From: Digitaria exilis
Taxonomy: Eukaryota; Streptophyta; Magnoliopsida; Poales; Poaceae
Direction of reading: 5' to 3'
NCBI GenBank assembly: GCA_015342445.1
Contig: JACEFO010001905.1
Coordinates: forward strand, 186,001-250,000
DNA: 64,000 nt
Shown here in pieces: positions 22,836-33,993 of the stretch (positions within the stretch are counted from its first letter, which is position 1; every line of letters starts with the position of its first letter). The position numbers and the translations under genes are program-made. The notes below the pieces were generated by a model, which made no database searches, had not been told where the DNA came from, and saw only the letters and a program-made list of their open reading frames with translations.

Positions 22836-23006
22836 TTAGTTTAGGCTAATGTTCTCGCTGACATTAACATATATATATACACGAGAGAAGAAGAGACAGT
22901 TTGCATCAAAAACATGTTGATCTGTATACGGGGAAAAGAAGGGACAAACACCCGTACGGGACATGGTTCTTTTCCAGAGGACAGGGGTAACAAGGGGCTT
23001 CAGAGC

Positions 23007-23372
23007 TCAGAAGTCCTCGTCGATGCTGAAGACGTGGTTGGCCGCGTTGACACCGTTGAGGCTGCATATGACGTACGGAGGCCTTCTGGTAGTCGCCGAT
23101 GCGCTTTTCAAAGCAGTTGGTCTTGCCCGGCAGCAAGATGAGCTCCATCCAGTGGAAGGGGTTGGCGACGTTGTACATCTTCCTGCATCCGGAGACATGA
23201 GCAGGTGGTCGGCGACGAACTCGATGTACTGGTTCATGAGCACGCCGTTCATGCCGACGAGTGCGACGAGGAGCATGTCGCAGATGAACTCGCACTCGAT
23301 GTCGACGGCGTCTGCGACGATATTGCGAACACGCGTCTCGTCGAGCTTGCTGCTGTGGAGAGCTATAAAAAA
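23007..23372 (-). pseudogene. RNR2: C-terminal fragment of ribonucleoside-diphosphate reductase small subunit
   Basis: About 120 residues match the end of class Ia ribonucleotide reductase R2: KLDETRVRNIVADAVDIECE, then IEFVADHLL, then in a second frame KMYNVANPFHWMELI and GKTNCFEKRIGDYQKAS, then back in the first frame to the C-terminal HVFSIDEDF with stop at 23007. The last residues are the R1-docking tail. Two frameshifts, near 23180 and 23085, compensate each other. The upstream two-thirds of the protein, with the radical tyrosine and most iron ligands, is missing. The piece could be an old duplication fragment or was carried by a transposon. Not functional as an enzyme. Confidence 0.82.
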
Positions 23373-23544
23373 AACTCCCAACAGAGGTGGAAAGTAGATC
23401 AAACCCACAAAAACTGATATTTAGAAAATATTTCTGTTAAAATCAAAAATATTTTGTCACCCATGCTTTTTTCTACCCACCTAAACTATTTTTCTCTTCC
23501 GACCCAAATTATTTTCTTTTTTCCTGAAAATCGGATGCGTCGCT

Positions 23545-23700
23545 CGGGAGAACAAGAGGCTAGTAAACTAAAATCTATCGAACTGGACCGGCCCACAAAC
23601 TTCACAAGCACAATCAAACCAGCCCACTTCCAAAATCACACAAACCCATTATGTTTGTTTCCTTTCACGCGCGCCAACGTGTCAAAGCTGCTACCGTCCT
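23545..23700. repeat. Repeat copy, inverted relative to 522-690
   Basis: Shares ctggaccggccca, accagcccac and aaatcacacaaa blocks with 522-690 in opposite orientation. No coding function seen. Confidence 0.5.
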
Positions 23701-24086
23701 CCACAAGCCCACAACGGCCACCCACTTCTAACTCTTCCCCTTCCCCATTATAATTTGGTTTTCATAGACAGACATTCCTCTGCTTACCACGGCTACATCG
23801 CGGTTCTTAGACAGACATTCTATGAGTTCTGTGCAGTACTGTTTGCCTTTTGAGCATCCATAGAAAAAGATTTTGCAGATAATTTTTTTGACACTAAGTT
23901 TTCAATTAGGGAAAATGAGTGTGCTGTTTCCTAGGCTCTGTGAGGAGTTAGAGATTTGCTTCTACCAGAACAAAGAAATAAATCAGAAAATGTTAGAAAA
24001 GTAAAATTTTACAACAAAATAAGCACTTCCAAGTTTCCAAGATAGAATAGATCATACTCTGCTCTTTGCAAGACAGTTAACAACTA
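23701..24086. other. Intergenic, nothing recognised
   Basis: No repeats or coding signatures seen. Confidence 0.35.
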
Positions 24087-24348
24087 CTCCCTCCGTTCCA
24101 AATTGTAAGTCATTCCAAGATTTCTGGAGAGTCAAACTATCTCAAGTTTGACTAAATTTATATAACAAAATACTAAGATTTATGATACCAAATAAGTACC
24201 ATTAGGTTCTTTATTAAATATATTTTTAGATTATATCTATTTAGTTTCATAGATTTTTGTGATCCGCTCTTTAATTTTAGTCAAACCTAAAAAGAGTTTA
24301 ACTCTCCAAGAAAATCTTAGAATGACTTACAATTTGGGACGGAGGAAG
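24087..24348. mobile_element. Stowaway MITE
   Basis: Ends CTCCCTCCGTTCCAAATTG and CAATTTGGGACGGAGGAAG, flanked by TA (24085-24086, 24349-24350). The 262-bp inverted structure is typical. Confidence 0.9.
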
Positions 24349-24399
24349 TAGTATTCTAGCAGGTCCTGAATTCAAAGTATGGATTGTGGGATCTACAGT

Positions 24400-24670
24400 T
24401 GGCCTAGAATGGAACATCCAGAAAATAAGCTTTTCATTAGTGCCCTCATCAATTAGCACCACGAACGAAGTCAAATTAACAATAAAAAACCACCATACAC
24501 CTTAGATTTTCACAGAAGATGAGATTAAAAGAAGCACTAGCCATTACCATACTCCTATACGAAAAGAAGGATTTTGAGAAGTCTATTGAAGGGCCATTAA
24601 TGATGACTGAGCTAGTTGCCCTGAAAAGATATAGGTTGTGTTCAGATTGAAAGAAGTAAAAAATAGTTTT
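24400..24670 (+). pseudogene. Relic of a third tandem-kinase gene (N-terminal part only)
   Basis: Nucleotide blocks tggaacatccagaaaataag and tttcacagaagatgagatta align with the start of the gene at 34541, followed by a translation-level match to the glycine loop and VAxKRY segment of both intact kinase genes. In-frame stops and indels are frequent, for example where the GGFGE loop should be. Homology fades after about 24670. This gives at least three copies of the family within 12 kb. Confidence 0.7.
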
Positions 24671-24770
24671 AGATGAACAGTGCACTGGGAAGCGTGTTCT
24701 GTGAGTGGGGTGAATAGAAAAAACTTGTTGGAGAAGTACTTTTTCATGAATTTGAACATAACCACAGAAG

Positions 24771-25499
24771 AGTAAAGTTTGTCATCGGTCCCTAAACTTG
24801 TACCGCTGTGTCATCCCGGTTCCTAAACTCACAAATCGATCGCTTAGGTCCTCAAACTTGTTCGCTTGTGTATCCCGGTCCCTAAACTTATAAATCACCT
24901 GTTTAGATCCTCAAACTTGTTCACTTGTGTCATCTCGGTCCTTAAACAGGATGATCTAAGAACTTCACATCAAAAAATTATTCATAACTTTTTTATATGA
25001 ACTTGAATGAAGAAAACATCAATATCAAAATTATAGCCCTCGATATGATCTACAACTTTGTAGTTAAAAAGTTTTTCATTTGAAGTTGCTTTTGTCCTAA
25101 AATTTAATTTAAATTTTAGATTTCAAAATATATACATATAATAATATTTTGAGACCGTTAACATTTATAATTCAAAAAATGTTCAACAACAAAGTTGTAG
25201 ATCGCGTTGAGATCTATAATTTTAATATAAATTTTATCTTCATTCGAGTTCATATGAAAAAATTATGAATTCTTTTTTGATATGATGTTTTTAGATCACT
25301 CTTTTGACTCAAATGATACTACAAACTAAGTTTAAGGACCGGGATGACACAAGTAAATAAGTTTGAGAACCTAAACGGGTGGTTTGCAAGTTTAGGGACT
25401 GAGATGACACAGACAAACAAGTTTGAGGACCTAAATGGTCGATTTGTGAGTTTAGGGATCGGGATGACACAACAATACAAGTTTAAAGACAGGTAACTC
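24771..25499. mobile_element. Foldback element with GGTCCTTAAAC-type repeats
   Basis: The two halves are inverted copies. cctaaactcacaaatcgat and aggtcctcaaacttgttcg on the left match cgatttgtgagtttaggg and caagtttgaggacct on the right. Several internal copies of the GTGTCATCcCGGTCC motif occur per arm. There is no coding capacity. Probably Mutator-related; no clear target duplication found. Confidence 0.75.
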
Positions 25500-27571
25500 A
25501 CAGAAATTTGAGAGGAGAGTTAATGAAAGAAGTAACAAGAATGTAGTGAAGATAGGCTATTCTACCTGAATATGTCCCGACTCCCAAAAGAAAACCTTAA
25601 TGCCACAGCTTGAAACAGAGATCAAGAGGTTACAGATACGCCCATCCTTTTGGTTACAGGATTCGGAATTCCTGTATAGGGTGCGCAGAAGCGTTGCGCC
25701 ATATGCATTAGATCAGTTTATGGAGTGGCAGACGTATTTGTCATGGAGATGTTAATTCTGCCAAAATACTTCTGATGACGCTCTTACTGCCATTTTGGAG
25801 TGTCATCATTGAGTTGCACGCATCTACTACTTTAAACGAAAACTTTAAATTGATAGAATTGTGGACAATTCACACTTATTCTCCAAGAGCCAGTGCCTCT
25901 TTTGGACTGCATCACTCCGTTAAGTGCTGGTCACTGGTCAGAACAAGGCTGCAAGCACCCAAGCACCGGCCACCCCTTGATTGGTGCCTGGCCGAACATC
26001 AGTACTGACAGTACATCGTCACACCCTCTCTCTCCGGCGTGGGCATCCTAGCCACCATCCTTGGCAACTCCCTCGCCTCTGTCACACCTACTACTTCTCC
26101 CCTGTCAACATGACTACAATACTGTCAATCAATTTCTTGTTAGTTGATGACCGAATTTTGTGTGTACACCGGTTAAGCCTATGGACCAGCAGCAGTGTTT
26201 TGCCTTGCATTTGGTCAATGGCAGCTAGTTTTGACAGGAATCTCTATACTAAACAATACGATAATAAGGTGCGCCACTAACTAATGCTTTTTAAATTTGA
26301 TAAATTATTGTCATTGACGTGCAAAGTCAACTGGTGACAACTGCTGCAGGTGCAACTTGCAAACTTGAAAACAGAGATGGGTGTTTGACTAGTTTTGGGG
26401 CTAGGAGCGAAGACTTCTTAGAGCAATGGAGCAAGCTTGAGGGAGCCAGGGAAAAGCTGATCTAGTCGCCGGCCGTCGAGCTGATATCTGCGCGGCTGGC
26501 GCCACGTTGACGGCAAGCTTCTCCGAGAAATCAGCGGCCATTCATCGCTGGAATCTTAGGTATGCTTTTTCTCGATGGCTCTGTGCAAAGTTAAGAAAAA
26601 AGTAGAGCAGGTTTAAGGATTTTGGGTTCTTGAGATAATTGTTTTTAGAGAAGAAAACGGCTTAATTAACAAGGTTCAAGCTTCAAGTTCAGTATATGGT
26701 GACCAACATCTGTCATCTGTGCCATAATCCCGGCCGGAAAGCACTCTCCCACTCCAAAAATGTAACTGTCTTGTAATCTTGTTTGTCTTGTTGCTTGTCC
26801 GGCTCGGTCACACAAGTCTGCTTCTTTGACTCTCCTTGAAACCTCACGCCCAAAGGTTTAGTGTTCTCAAGATTCAACGACCAGTATGGATATGCCATCA
26901 GTCAAGTACAAATTCGATTGTGTTCCAACTTTTCTTTTCAAACAAATCTGATAGATTCAATTGACACAGCATAATTAGGCATCCAATTTGTCTCATGCAC
27001 CTTAAACTTCCGGCTACCACTTTTGTGATGTTTGATCGACAAATTGGACTTGCAACCACTCTAATAACATCTGATTCCTTGCTACCATGGCACCTACCTC
27101 GGCATAGGCACCAAAATTTTCAATCACTTGATCTGTCTTCAAATTTAACACCATCATGAGACCACCTTGATGTTTTGATCTATAAATTAGGTCAATCAAC
27201 CAAAGGGTATTTCTTTATCACTGGATTTTTATACAGTGATCTGCCTTGTGGTGCTTTCCATACATAACTAGAATGTTGATGCAATTAATTTCATTATTTA
27301 TGATGCCTTGTAATAGTGCTTTAATATGCTCATGAAGCAACTATATTTCCCTATGCAATATTGGAGACCAAAAAAAGACAAAAAAAAAAAGGCTTGGGTG
27401 AAGAGAATTTCGTCATCAAAGTGGAATTTTATCCGGATGAGAAGCTTTGTCTAAGGCTCGTATAGACAGAGGAATTTAATTATTTATATCCTGGCACAGG
27501 TTTTCTCAACTACCATCTGGGATTACTGGATCTATATTGCTGGCAAAGATTATAGGAACTTCCAGAAGTTT
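25500..27571. other. Intergenic / 5' region of the first tandem-kinase gene
   Basis: Two minus-strand open frames (27014-27199 and 26713-26898) have protein-like composition, with segments YRSKHQGGLMMVLNLKTDQV and EWESAFRPGLWHR, but I cannot assign a family. They may be pieces of one decayed gene in different frames. 26380-26560 is GC-richer and ends in a donor-like CTTAG|GTATGC, a candidate non-coding first exon of the kinase gene. Nothing else was seen. Confidence 0.3.
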
Positions 27572-29641
27572 ATGGCTAAGATCTTAGCAACGGGTGATAC
27601 CTGGAATAATTTAAGGAATTTCACAGAAGATGAGATTGGAAGAATTACCAAGAACTATGGCACTCCTATTGGAGAAGGTGGTTTTGGTGAAGTCTTTAAA
27701 GGTATCCTTGATGCTGACTACGATCTAGTCGCAGTGAAGAGATATATCCGTGCAAATTTGAGAAAAGAGTTTATGGAGGAAGTAAGCATCCATAGTCAAA
27801 TCAGCCACAAGAACGTGGTGAAACTCATAGGCTACTGTATCGGTGAAAGTACTCTAACATTGGTAACTGAGTATATATCCAAGGGAAACCTCGATGACAT
27901 GCTCCACAACAGTGACACTGCTATCTCCTTGGATATCAGGTTGGGTGTTGCTATAGGGTGTGCAGAAGCATTGAGCTACATGCACTCAATGCATCTATCA
28001 AGTGACAGCCTTATTTGTCATGGTGATATTAAGCCTGCCAACATACTTCTAAATGATAATTTTACAGCCAAGGTATCAGATTTCGGACTGTCAAGGCTCC
28101 TTTCTGGTGGCATCACTCAATACGCTAGTAAGGTAATTGGAAGTATAGATTACATGGATCCTGTGTATTTGCATACAGGACGTCTTACTCCGAGGAATGA
28201 TGCGTACAGCTTTGGAATAGTTCTCCTGGAATTAGTAACTCGGAAAAGGGTAAAACAAGGTGGTATGAACCTCATTGGAATTTTTGACTGTGCAAAGGGG
28301 AAAGAGTTGAGAGAACTGTTTGATGCATCAATTGCAAACAAAAACACTATGGACATTCTCGAAGAAGTTGTTAAACTTGCAACTGAATGCTTGAGACTTG
28401 ACAGTCAAAATCGCCCCCAGATGTACAATGTGGCAAAACGTCTACGGATGCTTAAAAGAGATCTAAAGGGCAGACCGGAAAATGCATATTCACAATCGAT
28501 TTTGGCATCACATCATGCATGGCACAGTATTGAAAAGCACGACCATGCACAGCTTAAGAAGAGCTTTAGCTTTTTCAAGAGAAATGCTAGCAATTCTAAA
28601 ATTCTATCAGAGTTCAGCAATGTAAGAAGTTTCACAGTGGAGGAGCTAAAAGAAATCACAGAGAATTATTCATATCTACTCGGTGGAGGTATTTCAGGCA
28701 AGTTTTATAAAGGAACACTTGATGACAACACAGCGGTGGTGGTGAGGAAATTTCTTTCTACAGACTCTAAAGAGGCGTTTATCAACGGAGGGATTGTCCT
28801 CTCTAAAATTGTACATAAGAACATTGTCAAGCTTTTGGGTTGCTGTTTGGAAGCCACTGCTCCAGTTTTTATATATGAGTACGCTGAAAAAGGTAGTCTA
28901 GTGGACATTTTGGGTAGTCAGGAAGCTTTCCCGCTTGAGGTTCGAATTAGGATTGCAATTAAAACTGCAGAAACATTGCAGTACCTTCACTCATCAGCAA
29001 CTGGTATCATTGGACACGGCAGTGTTTCAGCATCCACTATACTTCTAGATAATAACTTCAGACCAAAGCTCACAGATTTTTCAGGGGCATGTAAGCTTAT
29101 CAAGGATAGTGGAGATAATGCTAGTCAAACTGTAATTAGCAACTACCTACTTGAAAAGGTGCTGTGCAATGACCCATCTCGTTTCAGCTCCGTGTTGATG
29201 AACATGGAAAGTGATGTGTACAGGTTTGGTGGTGTTCTATTGGCTCTCATTAGCAGAGAAATTAGTATTACTTCTGACGAACTTGTCGTCAAATTCTCTG
29301 AAGCTTATCAGACCGATAACGGTGGGAAGGCAATGTTCGACAGGGATATAACAGCTGAACACGATATCACTGCTCTTGAAGAGATCGGGAGGTTAGCATT
29401 GAAGTGTACCATTCTGAATGCAGACGAGATGGTCAGGAGACCAACAATGAAGGAATTGGCTGAGCAACTTCGCATGATCAGGAGATCCTGGAAGGAGCAT
29501 ACGACCGGGGCAGATTCACAAGTTACTGAAACTAAGGGTGCTACGGCTATCATGCCAATGGAACCAAGGCTACCAAACCTGATGCGGCACTTGTTCGGAT
29601 ATCGACGAATCTCTGCCAGTGATCCAATGCGTACCTGTTAA
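27572..29641 (+). CDS. Tandem kinase-pseudokinase protein, WAK-like, copy 1 (689 aa)
   Basis: Two protein kinase domains in one cytoplasmic chain, with no signal peptide or membrane helix. Domain 1 (about 28-295): glycine loop GEGGFGEV 34-41, Lys56 in VAVK, alpha-C Glu70, HGD 150-152 with DIKPANILL, DFG 170-172, YMDPVY. The HRD arginine is replaced (HGD), making it non-RD. Domain 2 (about 365-640) starts again with FTVEELKEITENY but has Arg392 for the lysine, HGS 482-484 for HRD, DFS 502-504 for DFG, and no alpha-C Glu; it should be a pseudokinase. A linker rich in Lys, Ser and Phe joins them. The C-terminus RLPNLMRHLFGYRRISASDP is identical in copy 2. Both domains resemble wall-associated kinases. 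Tandem kinases of cereals (Rpg1, WTK1, WTK2) give rust resistance, so an immune role is inferred, not shown. A 5' exon may be missing from this model. Confidence 0.88.
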   Translation: MAKILATGDTWNNLRNFTEDEIGRITKNYGTPIGEGGFGEVFKGILDADYDLVAVKRYIRANLRKEFMEEVSIHSQISHKNVVKLIGYCIGESTLTLVTEYISKGNLDDMLHNSDTAISLDIRLGVAIGCAEALSYMHSMHLSSDSLICHGDIKPANILLNDNFTAKVSDFGLSRLLSGGITQYASKVIGSIDYMDPVYLHTGRLTPRNDAYSFGIVLLELVTRKRVKQGGMNLIGIFDCAKGKELRELFDASIANKNTMDILEEVVKLATECLRLDSQNRPQMYNVAKRLRMLKRDLKGRPENAYSQSILASHHAWHSIEKHDHAQLKKSFSFFKRNASNSKILSEFSNVRSFTVEELKEITENYSYLLGGGISGKFYKGTLDDNTAVVVRKFLSTDSKEAFINGGIVLSKIVHKNIVKLLGCCLEATAPVFIYEYAEKGSLVDILGSQEAFPLEVRIRIAIKTAETLQYLHSSATGIIGHGSVSASTILLDNNFRPKLTDFSGACKLIKDSGDNASQTVISNYLLEKVLCNDPSRFSSVLMNMESDVYRFGGVLLALISREISITSDELVVKFSEAYQTDNGGKAMFDRDITAEHDITALEEIGRLALKCTILNADEMVRRPTMKELAEQLRMIRRSWKEHTTGADSQVTETKGATAIMPMEPRLPNLMRHLFGYRRISASDPMRTC

Positions 29642-30298
29642 TTGTTGTTAAAGCCAAGACCACAAGAATGCGCGGTGATGTGTTGTATATATTGTACCTG
29701 CATCTGTTCTCATGATGCTTTGTCCAAGAAAACGTTTATCTGGAACATGTTTGTGCTTCCAAATGCCAAAACTATGTATATACTCCCTCTGTCCCACTTT
29801 AAGTGTATTTGGAGGATTCAAAGAGAAAACTTAGTATCGATGCAAAATTACAATACTACCCTTAGGAAGTAATCATTCCAATTGTACTTCTATCAGCTAG
29901 AGTGTTCAGCTCTCGATCTTTCCTTTTATTGTGTGGTGAAGTGTTTTTTTTTCTTCCAATGGGACACGTGTAAATGGTGGGGTGGTGCATGCCTATGCAT
30001 GCTACCGCGCTGCTGCTTTGGGGTTTGGGCTAATGAGTACTCACTCTGTTCTAAAATGTAGGTCGTTTGACTTTTTCAGCCTTAAGTTTGAATACTCATC
30101 TTATTCAAAAAGTTTGTGTAAATATAGTCAAATTTAGGTCATTCGTGACATTCATTTATTATTAAAGCTAGCCATAACAAAAAAAATATAATATTTTGTA
30201 AAAATTTTGAATAAGATGAGCGGTCAAAGTTGGAGCTGAAAAAGTCAAACGACCTACATTTTGGTTGTTGTGTTATATTACACGCGTTATTGAAGGAA
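29642..30298. other. 3' flank with half and whole Stowaway-like MITEs
   Basis: ctccctctgtcccactttaa near 29782 is a lone Stowaway-type end. A fuller but decayed copy lies at about 30040-30273 (ctcactctgttctaaaatg ... gacctacattttgg). No gene seen. Confidence 0.55.
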
Positions 30299-30868
30299 TC
30301 TTACTATTACTAATTGGAGGCTCCTTTTGAAGGCTCCAGGTGATGCCACATAGGATCCTAGATGGACAGACTAAAAAAATAGAGAAATCCTAGAAATTCT
30401 CGAAAAAACAAAACATCCACCTATGATCCTACGTGGATATCAATATATGTTATTTAATAATTATCCATACAACTAATAAATATGAAGTAGCCACTATGCA
30501 TATGTCTAAACTACCCTAAATCTGAATCTAGATTATATATTATAAAAAATCATAAGATAGACCAATATAAAATTCTAAATTAATATTTCTATAATTATTA
30601 CTATTGTTGTGTATATTCATGTATGAGAGAAGACAAAAGAATAAATTTTTATATTGTTTACATATCTCAAACAATAAAAAACACATATGGAGGTGTGATA
30701 ATATGTGAAAAATCGTGATTAAGTAAACATATTGTAATTAGACAATAATAACTATATATCTTTAGAGTATGGATAGAGCGTGATAGCTAATTATAATTAT
30801 TAGCTATAAGTTTTAATTTTTATATTAATTCTAATTAGCCCGTGCGGCAGCACGGTTTGATAGGACAG
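30299..30868 (+). mobile_element. Short non-autonomous Helitron
   Basis: 5' end TCTTACTATTACTAATTGG begins at 30299 after an A. The 3' part has the hairpin CCGTGC-GGCA-GCACGG (30840-30855) followed by TTTGATAGG. The terminal CTAG seen in the related copy is damaged here (gacag). The 570-bp element has no coding frame. It shares ends with 31919-33993, which has opposite orientation. Confidence 0.75.
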
Positions 30869-31918
30869 TGCCACCATAATTCCACAAATGTAGACATGGA
30901 GACATTTACACCGTAGTTGGTGAGGTGAATGGCATTATGGAGTTTTCTGATTTCTGGATTGTGAAATGCGAGCCGGTCTCCGTCAAGAAGCTGTCGCACA
31001 GGTCTTGCAACTCCATTATTGGAGCTCTCGAACGCGCTAATTAAGGATTCCTTATTTTCTCGAAAAGATTGATTTCTTAGCCTACGCTGGAGAGCGACGC
31101 GACCGCCTCTAGTCGCTTCCAGAATGAACCTGCAGTGTCACTGTCATGGATGGTGATCTCTGACGGTGATAGTTTTTCTGGTGATTCTGACGGCGCCAGC
31201 AATGAGGGGTTCACAATAAACACGACAAGGATAAGACAACCAATTAGAGCTAATTCCATTCACACTCTAGTTGGTGGGGCAGACCACCCGTAGACAAAAT
31301 TTGTATACTTTTCAAAGTCAACTGGTCAGCTCTGCCACCAGCTGGCCTGACGATATAACTTAAGGCCTTGTGCATCAGTTCAGAGGAGTCGTGAGAGCAG
31401 CACAGGCCGGTCAAAGCGTGCCTGGGTACGTCCACACAGGGGAGAACAGCTCGCCGTCGCCGGCGGCGTGCTCCGGTGTGAAATCGACGGCGGCGGCCAC
31501 CGGCGAGGTGCCCGGCAGGGCTCTCTGCTCTGCTCTCTGTCACAGGTGCCTTCCTTTCTCTCTTTCATGGTCTGAGTTCTTTTCTAGACGCAGAACAATT
31601 TATGCAAGGTGTTTCAGAGCTTGTCCTCTCCAACATCAAAATCTCGTTTAGCTAGGTGGGTGGATATGTTGGTGAGGATTTGTTGAAATTAGAAGCTTGC
31701 AGTTGTAGGAAACGAACTAGGCCACCTAAGTGGCTATGCTCACAGATTGCCTATGTGAAATCTGTCCATGAAGTAGCTCCATTTGTAGGATTCACAGAAA
31801 TTTTCCTAGGAACCATCCAATTGGCAAAACTGAACAAAACATGTGATTTACGATTCCTCTTGGATAAACTAGATTTACCTTTAGCGCCGTGGGAATGGAA
31901 ACATGCACATTATTAGGA
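30869..31918. other. Segment between two opposed Helitrons; unrecognised frames
   Basis: A minus-strand frame at 31077-31259 begins with a signal-peptide-like segment (MELALIGCLILVVFIVNPSL) and then an acidic stretch rich in Ser, Glu and Pro. A second, downstream minus-strand stretch (about 30905-31040) also looks protein-like. I cannot assign either. A plus-strand frame at 31656-31916 is unrecognised too. Confidence 0.25.
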
Positions 31919-33993
31919 CTAGCCTATCAACCCGTGCTACCGCACGGACTAATTACAATTAATAAAAATTAAAATTTATAGCTAATAATTATAATTATCT
32001 ATCGTACTATATCTTTCATCTGTTAAATATCTTAAACTCAATAATCTAAAGATACAATAATCGCAATTTGTTTCACATAGCATCACATCTCCATGTTTTT
32101 TATTATTTGAGATATGTGAACAATACAAAATTTTATTCTTATGTCTTCTCTCATATATGAATATGACACAACAATATTAATAATGATTGAAATAGTAATT
32201 TAGATTTTATATTGGTGCATCTTAGGATTTTTTATAATATATATTCTAGATTCAGATTTGGGGGGGCTTGCTACGGCACGCCTCTTTACCTTTAAGGAGG
32301 TAGGATTTTAATTAAATATACACCCTTCATTATATATATAGAAAAATCAATTAGAAACTATGAAGCACTTATTAACAGCCTCCTTAACTACGGTCGGCCA
32401 CATACATGCATGCTCAACAATTGCACCAACTCCCGCCACGATCTTCCAGAGGTTTTGATTTTTTGTTTCCACGTTTCTTGTCATCCACAATCAAGTTCGT
32501 ATTATACATAAAAGTAGTCATGTCGATCACTTAGACAATAAAAATGTTTAGATTTTGGATGACAATAAATGGCCATATCATGTACACTGCAAGTAGAGTT
32601 CATATAGAGAAAAAACATTCGGGCTATATTTTTTTAGTGTACATTCAAGCTATATTAGGCATGTCACATTTATGTTGAGTGAAAAAAATGAAGCATTAGC
32701 TAAGAAAAACATTCAGGCAACGGACAGGTCACATTCAGGTCGTGAGACAAAAATACATTAAGTTACAGAGACAAAAATAAAGATGAAGAATCAGTAGTAG
32801 AGAACATGGTTGGGAGATAAAAAGAAAAGAAAAAAAAAAGAAAAATAACCATATCTCCTTTTTAATTGGGTCTAGGAAGATATTTTCATACTTTTTTATT
32901 TTTAAATTTGAAAGCGTATAAATAAAAATTAATCTATTACATGCTAAGAGGTAATAATAATCATGTCCATCTTGATCTAATGAAATGGATGTGTCACAGT
33001 TATTTTAGAGACAGTAGCAAATCCTTACTTAGTCACAAACTTTTCACACAACATCACACCTTCATATGTGTTTTTTTATTGTTTGAGCTATGTGAACAAT
33101 ATAAAAATTTATTCTTATGCCTTCTCTCATACATGAATATGACGCAACAATGTTAATAATGATAGAAATAGTAATTTAGAATTTTATATTGGTGGATCTT
33201 AAGATTTTTTTTATAAGGGCAATGCTAGAGTACTACTTTTTAGGTGGTAATAATCGCAAGCGTTGATTTTTAGAATAGATAACATTTGAATAAATAAAAA
33301 TATTTAGGGGAAAAGTAAAATCCCATCAATCTCGCCATGCTGATCTCCACGTAATTCCCTCGTTCCTTGTTCAGTTCTATTAGTCGATACTCCTTCTTTA
33401 TTAACTGATCCAATCTCATGTATGTCAAGGAAGTCTGTTGATGCACAGCCTTTGTACTTCACGTACACATATGTGGCCGTCAATTATATACATCAACTAT
33501 CAAAGACTAATCAATCCATTATTAGATCAACCATGCATGTTAGCCTGCCGTGAGACCTTGTCAAGTTTTTTCCCCAAAAGATCCGTGTAAATACATGAGA
33601 CAAAAAAGAAAAATGATAGTTAAAACTAACCCAACCAAGTTAGATCTAATAAAAAGATATTTTCCCTATTACATAATAGGAGGTGATATGTCTTTAGATT
33701 TTTCTTTTATAGTTATTTAGGAGTACCTTAGCAAAAAAAATTTTATAATATATAATCTAGATTCAGATTTAGGGGTAGTTTAGATATGTACATAGGGGCA
33801 ACTTCATATTTATTAGTTGTAATGGATAAGTATTAAATAAAATATATTAGGGTCCACGTAGGATCCTAGGTGGATGTTTTGTTTTTTTGAGAGAATTTCT
33901 AGGATTTCTCTATTTTTTTAGAGTGTCCACCTAGGATCCTATGTGGCATCACCTAGAGCCTTCAAAAGGAGCCTCTAATTAGTAATAGTAAGA
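31919..33993 (-). mobile_element. Helitron with nested internal duplication
   Basis: On the minus strand the element starts TCTTACTATTACTAATTAG at 33993 after an A. It ends with hairpin CCGTGC-GGTA-GCACGG (31932-31947) and CTAG at 31922-31919 followed by T, the canonical Helitron insertion between A and T. Internal sequence near 32080-32260 recurs at about 33045-33220 and 33741-33775, so a second partial copy or foreign DNA (about 32264-33740) is nested. No helicase frame is visible; non-autonomous. Confidence 0.8.
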
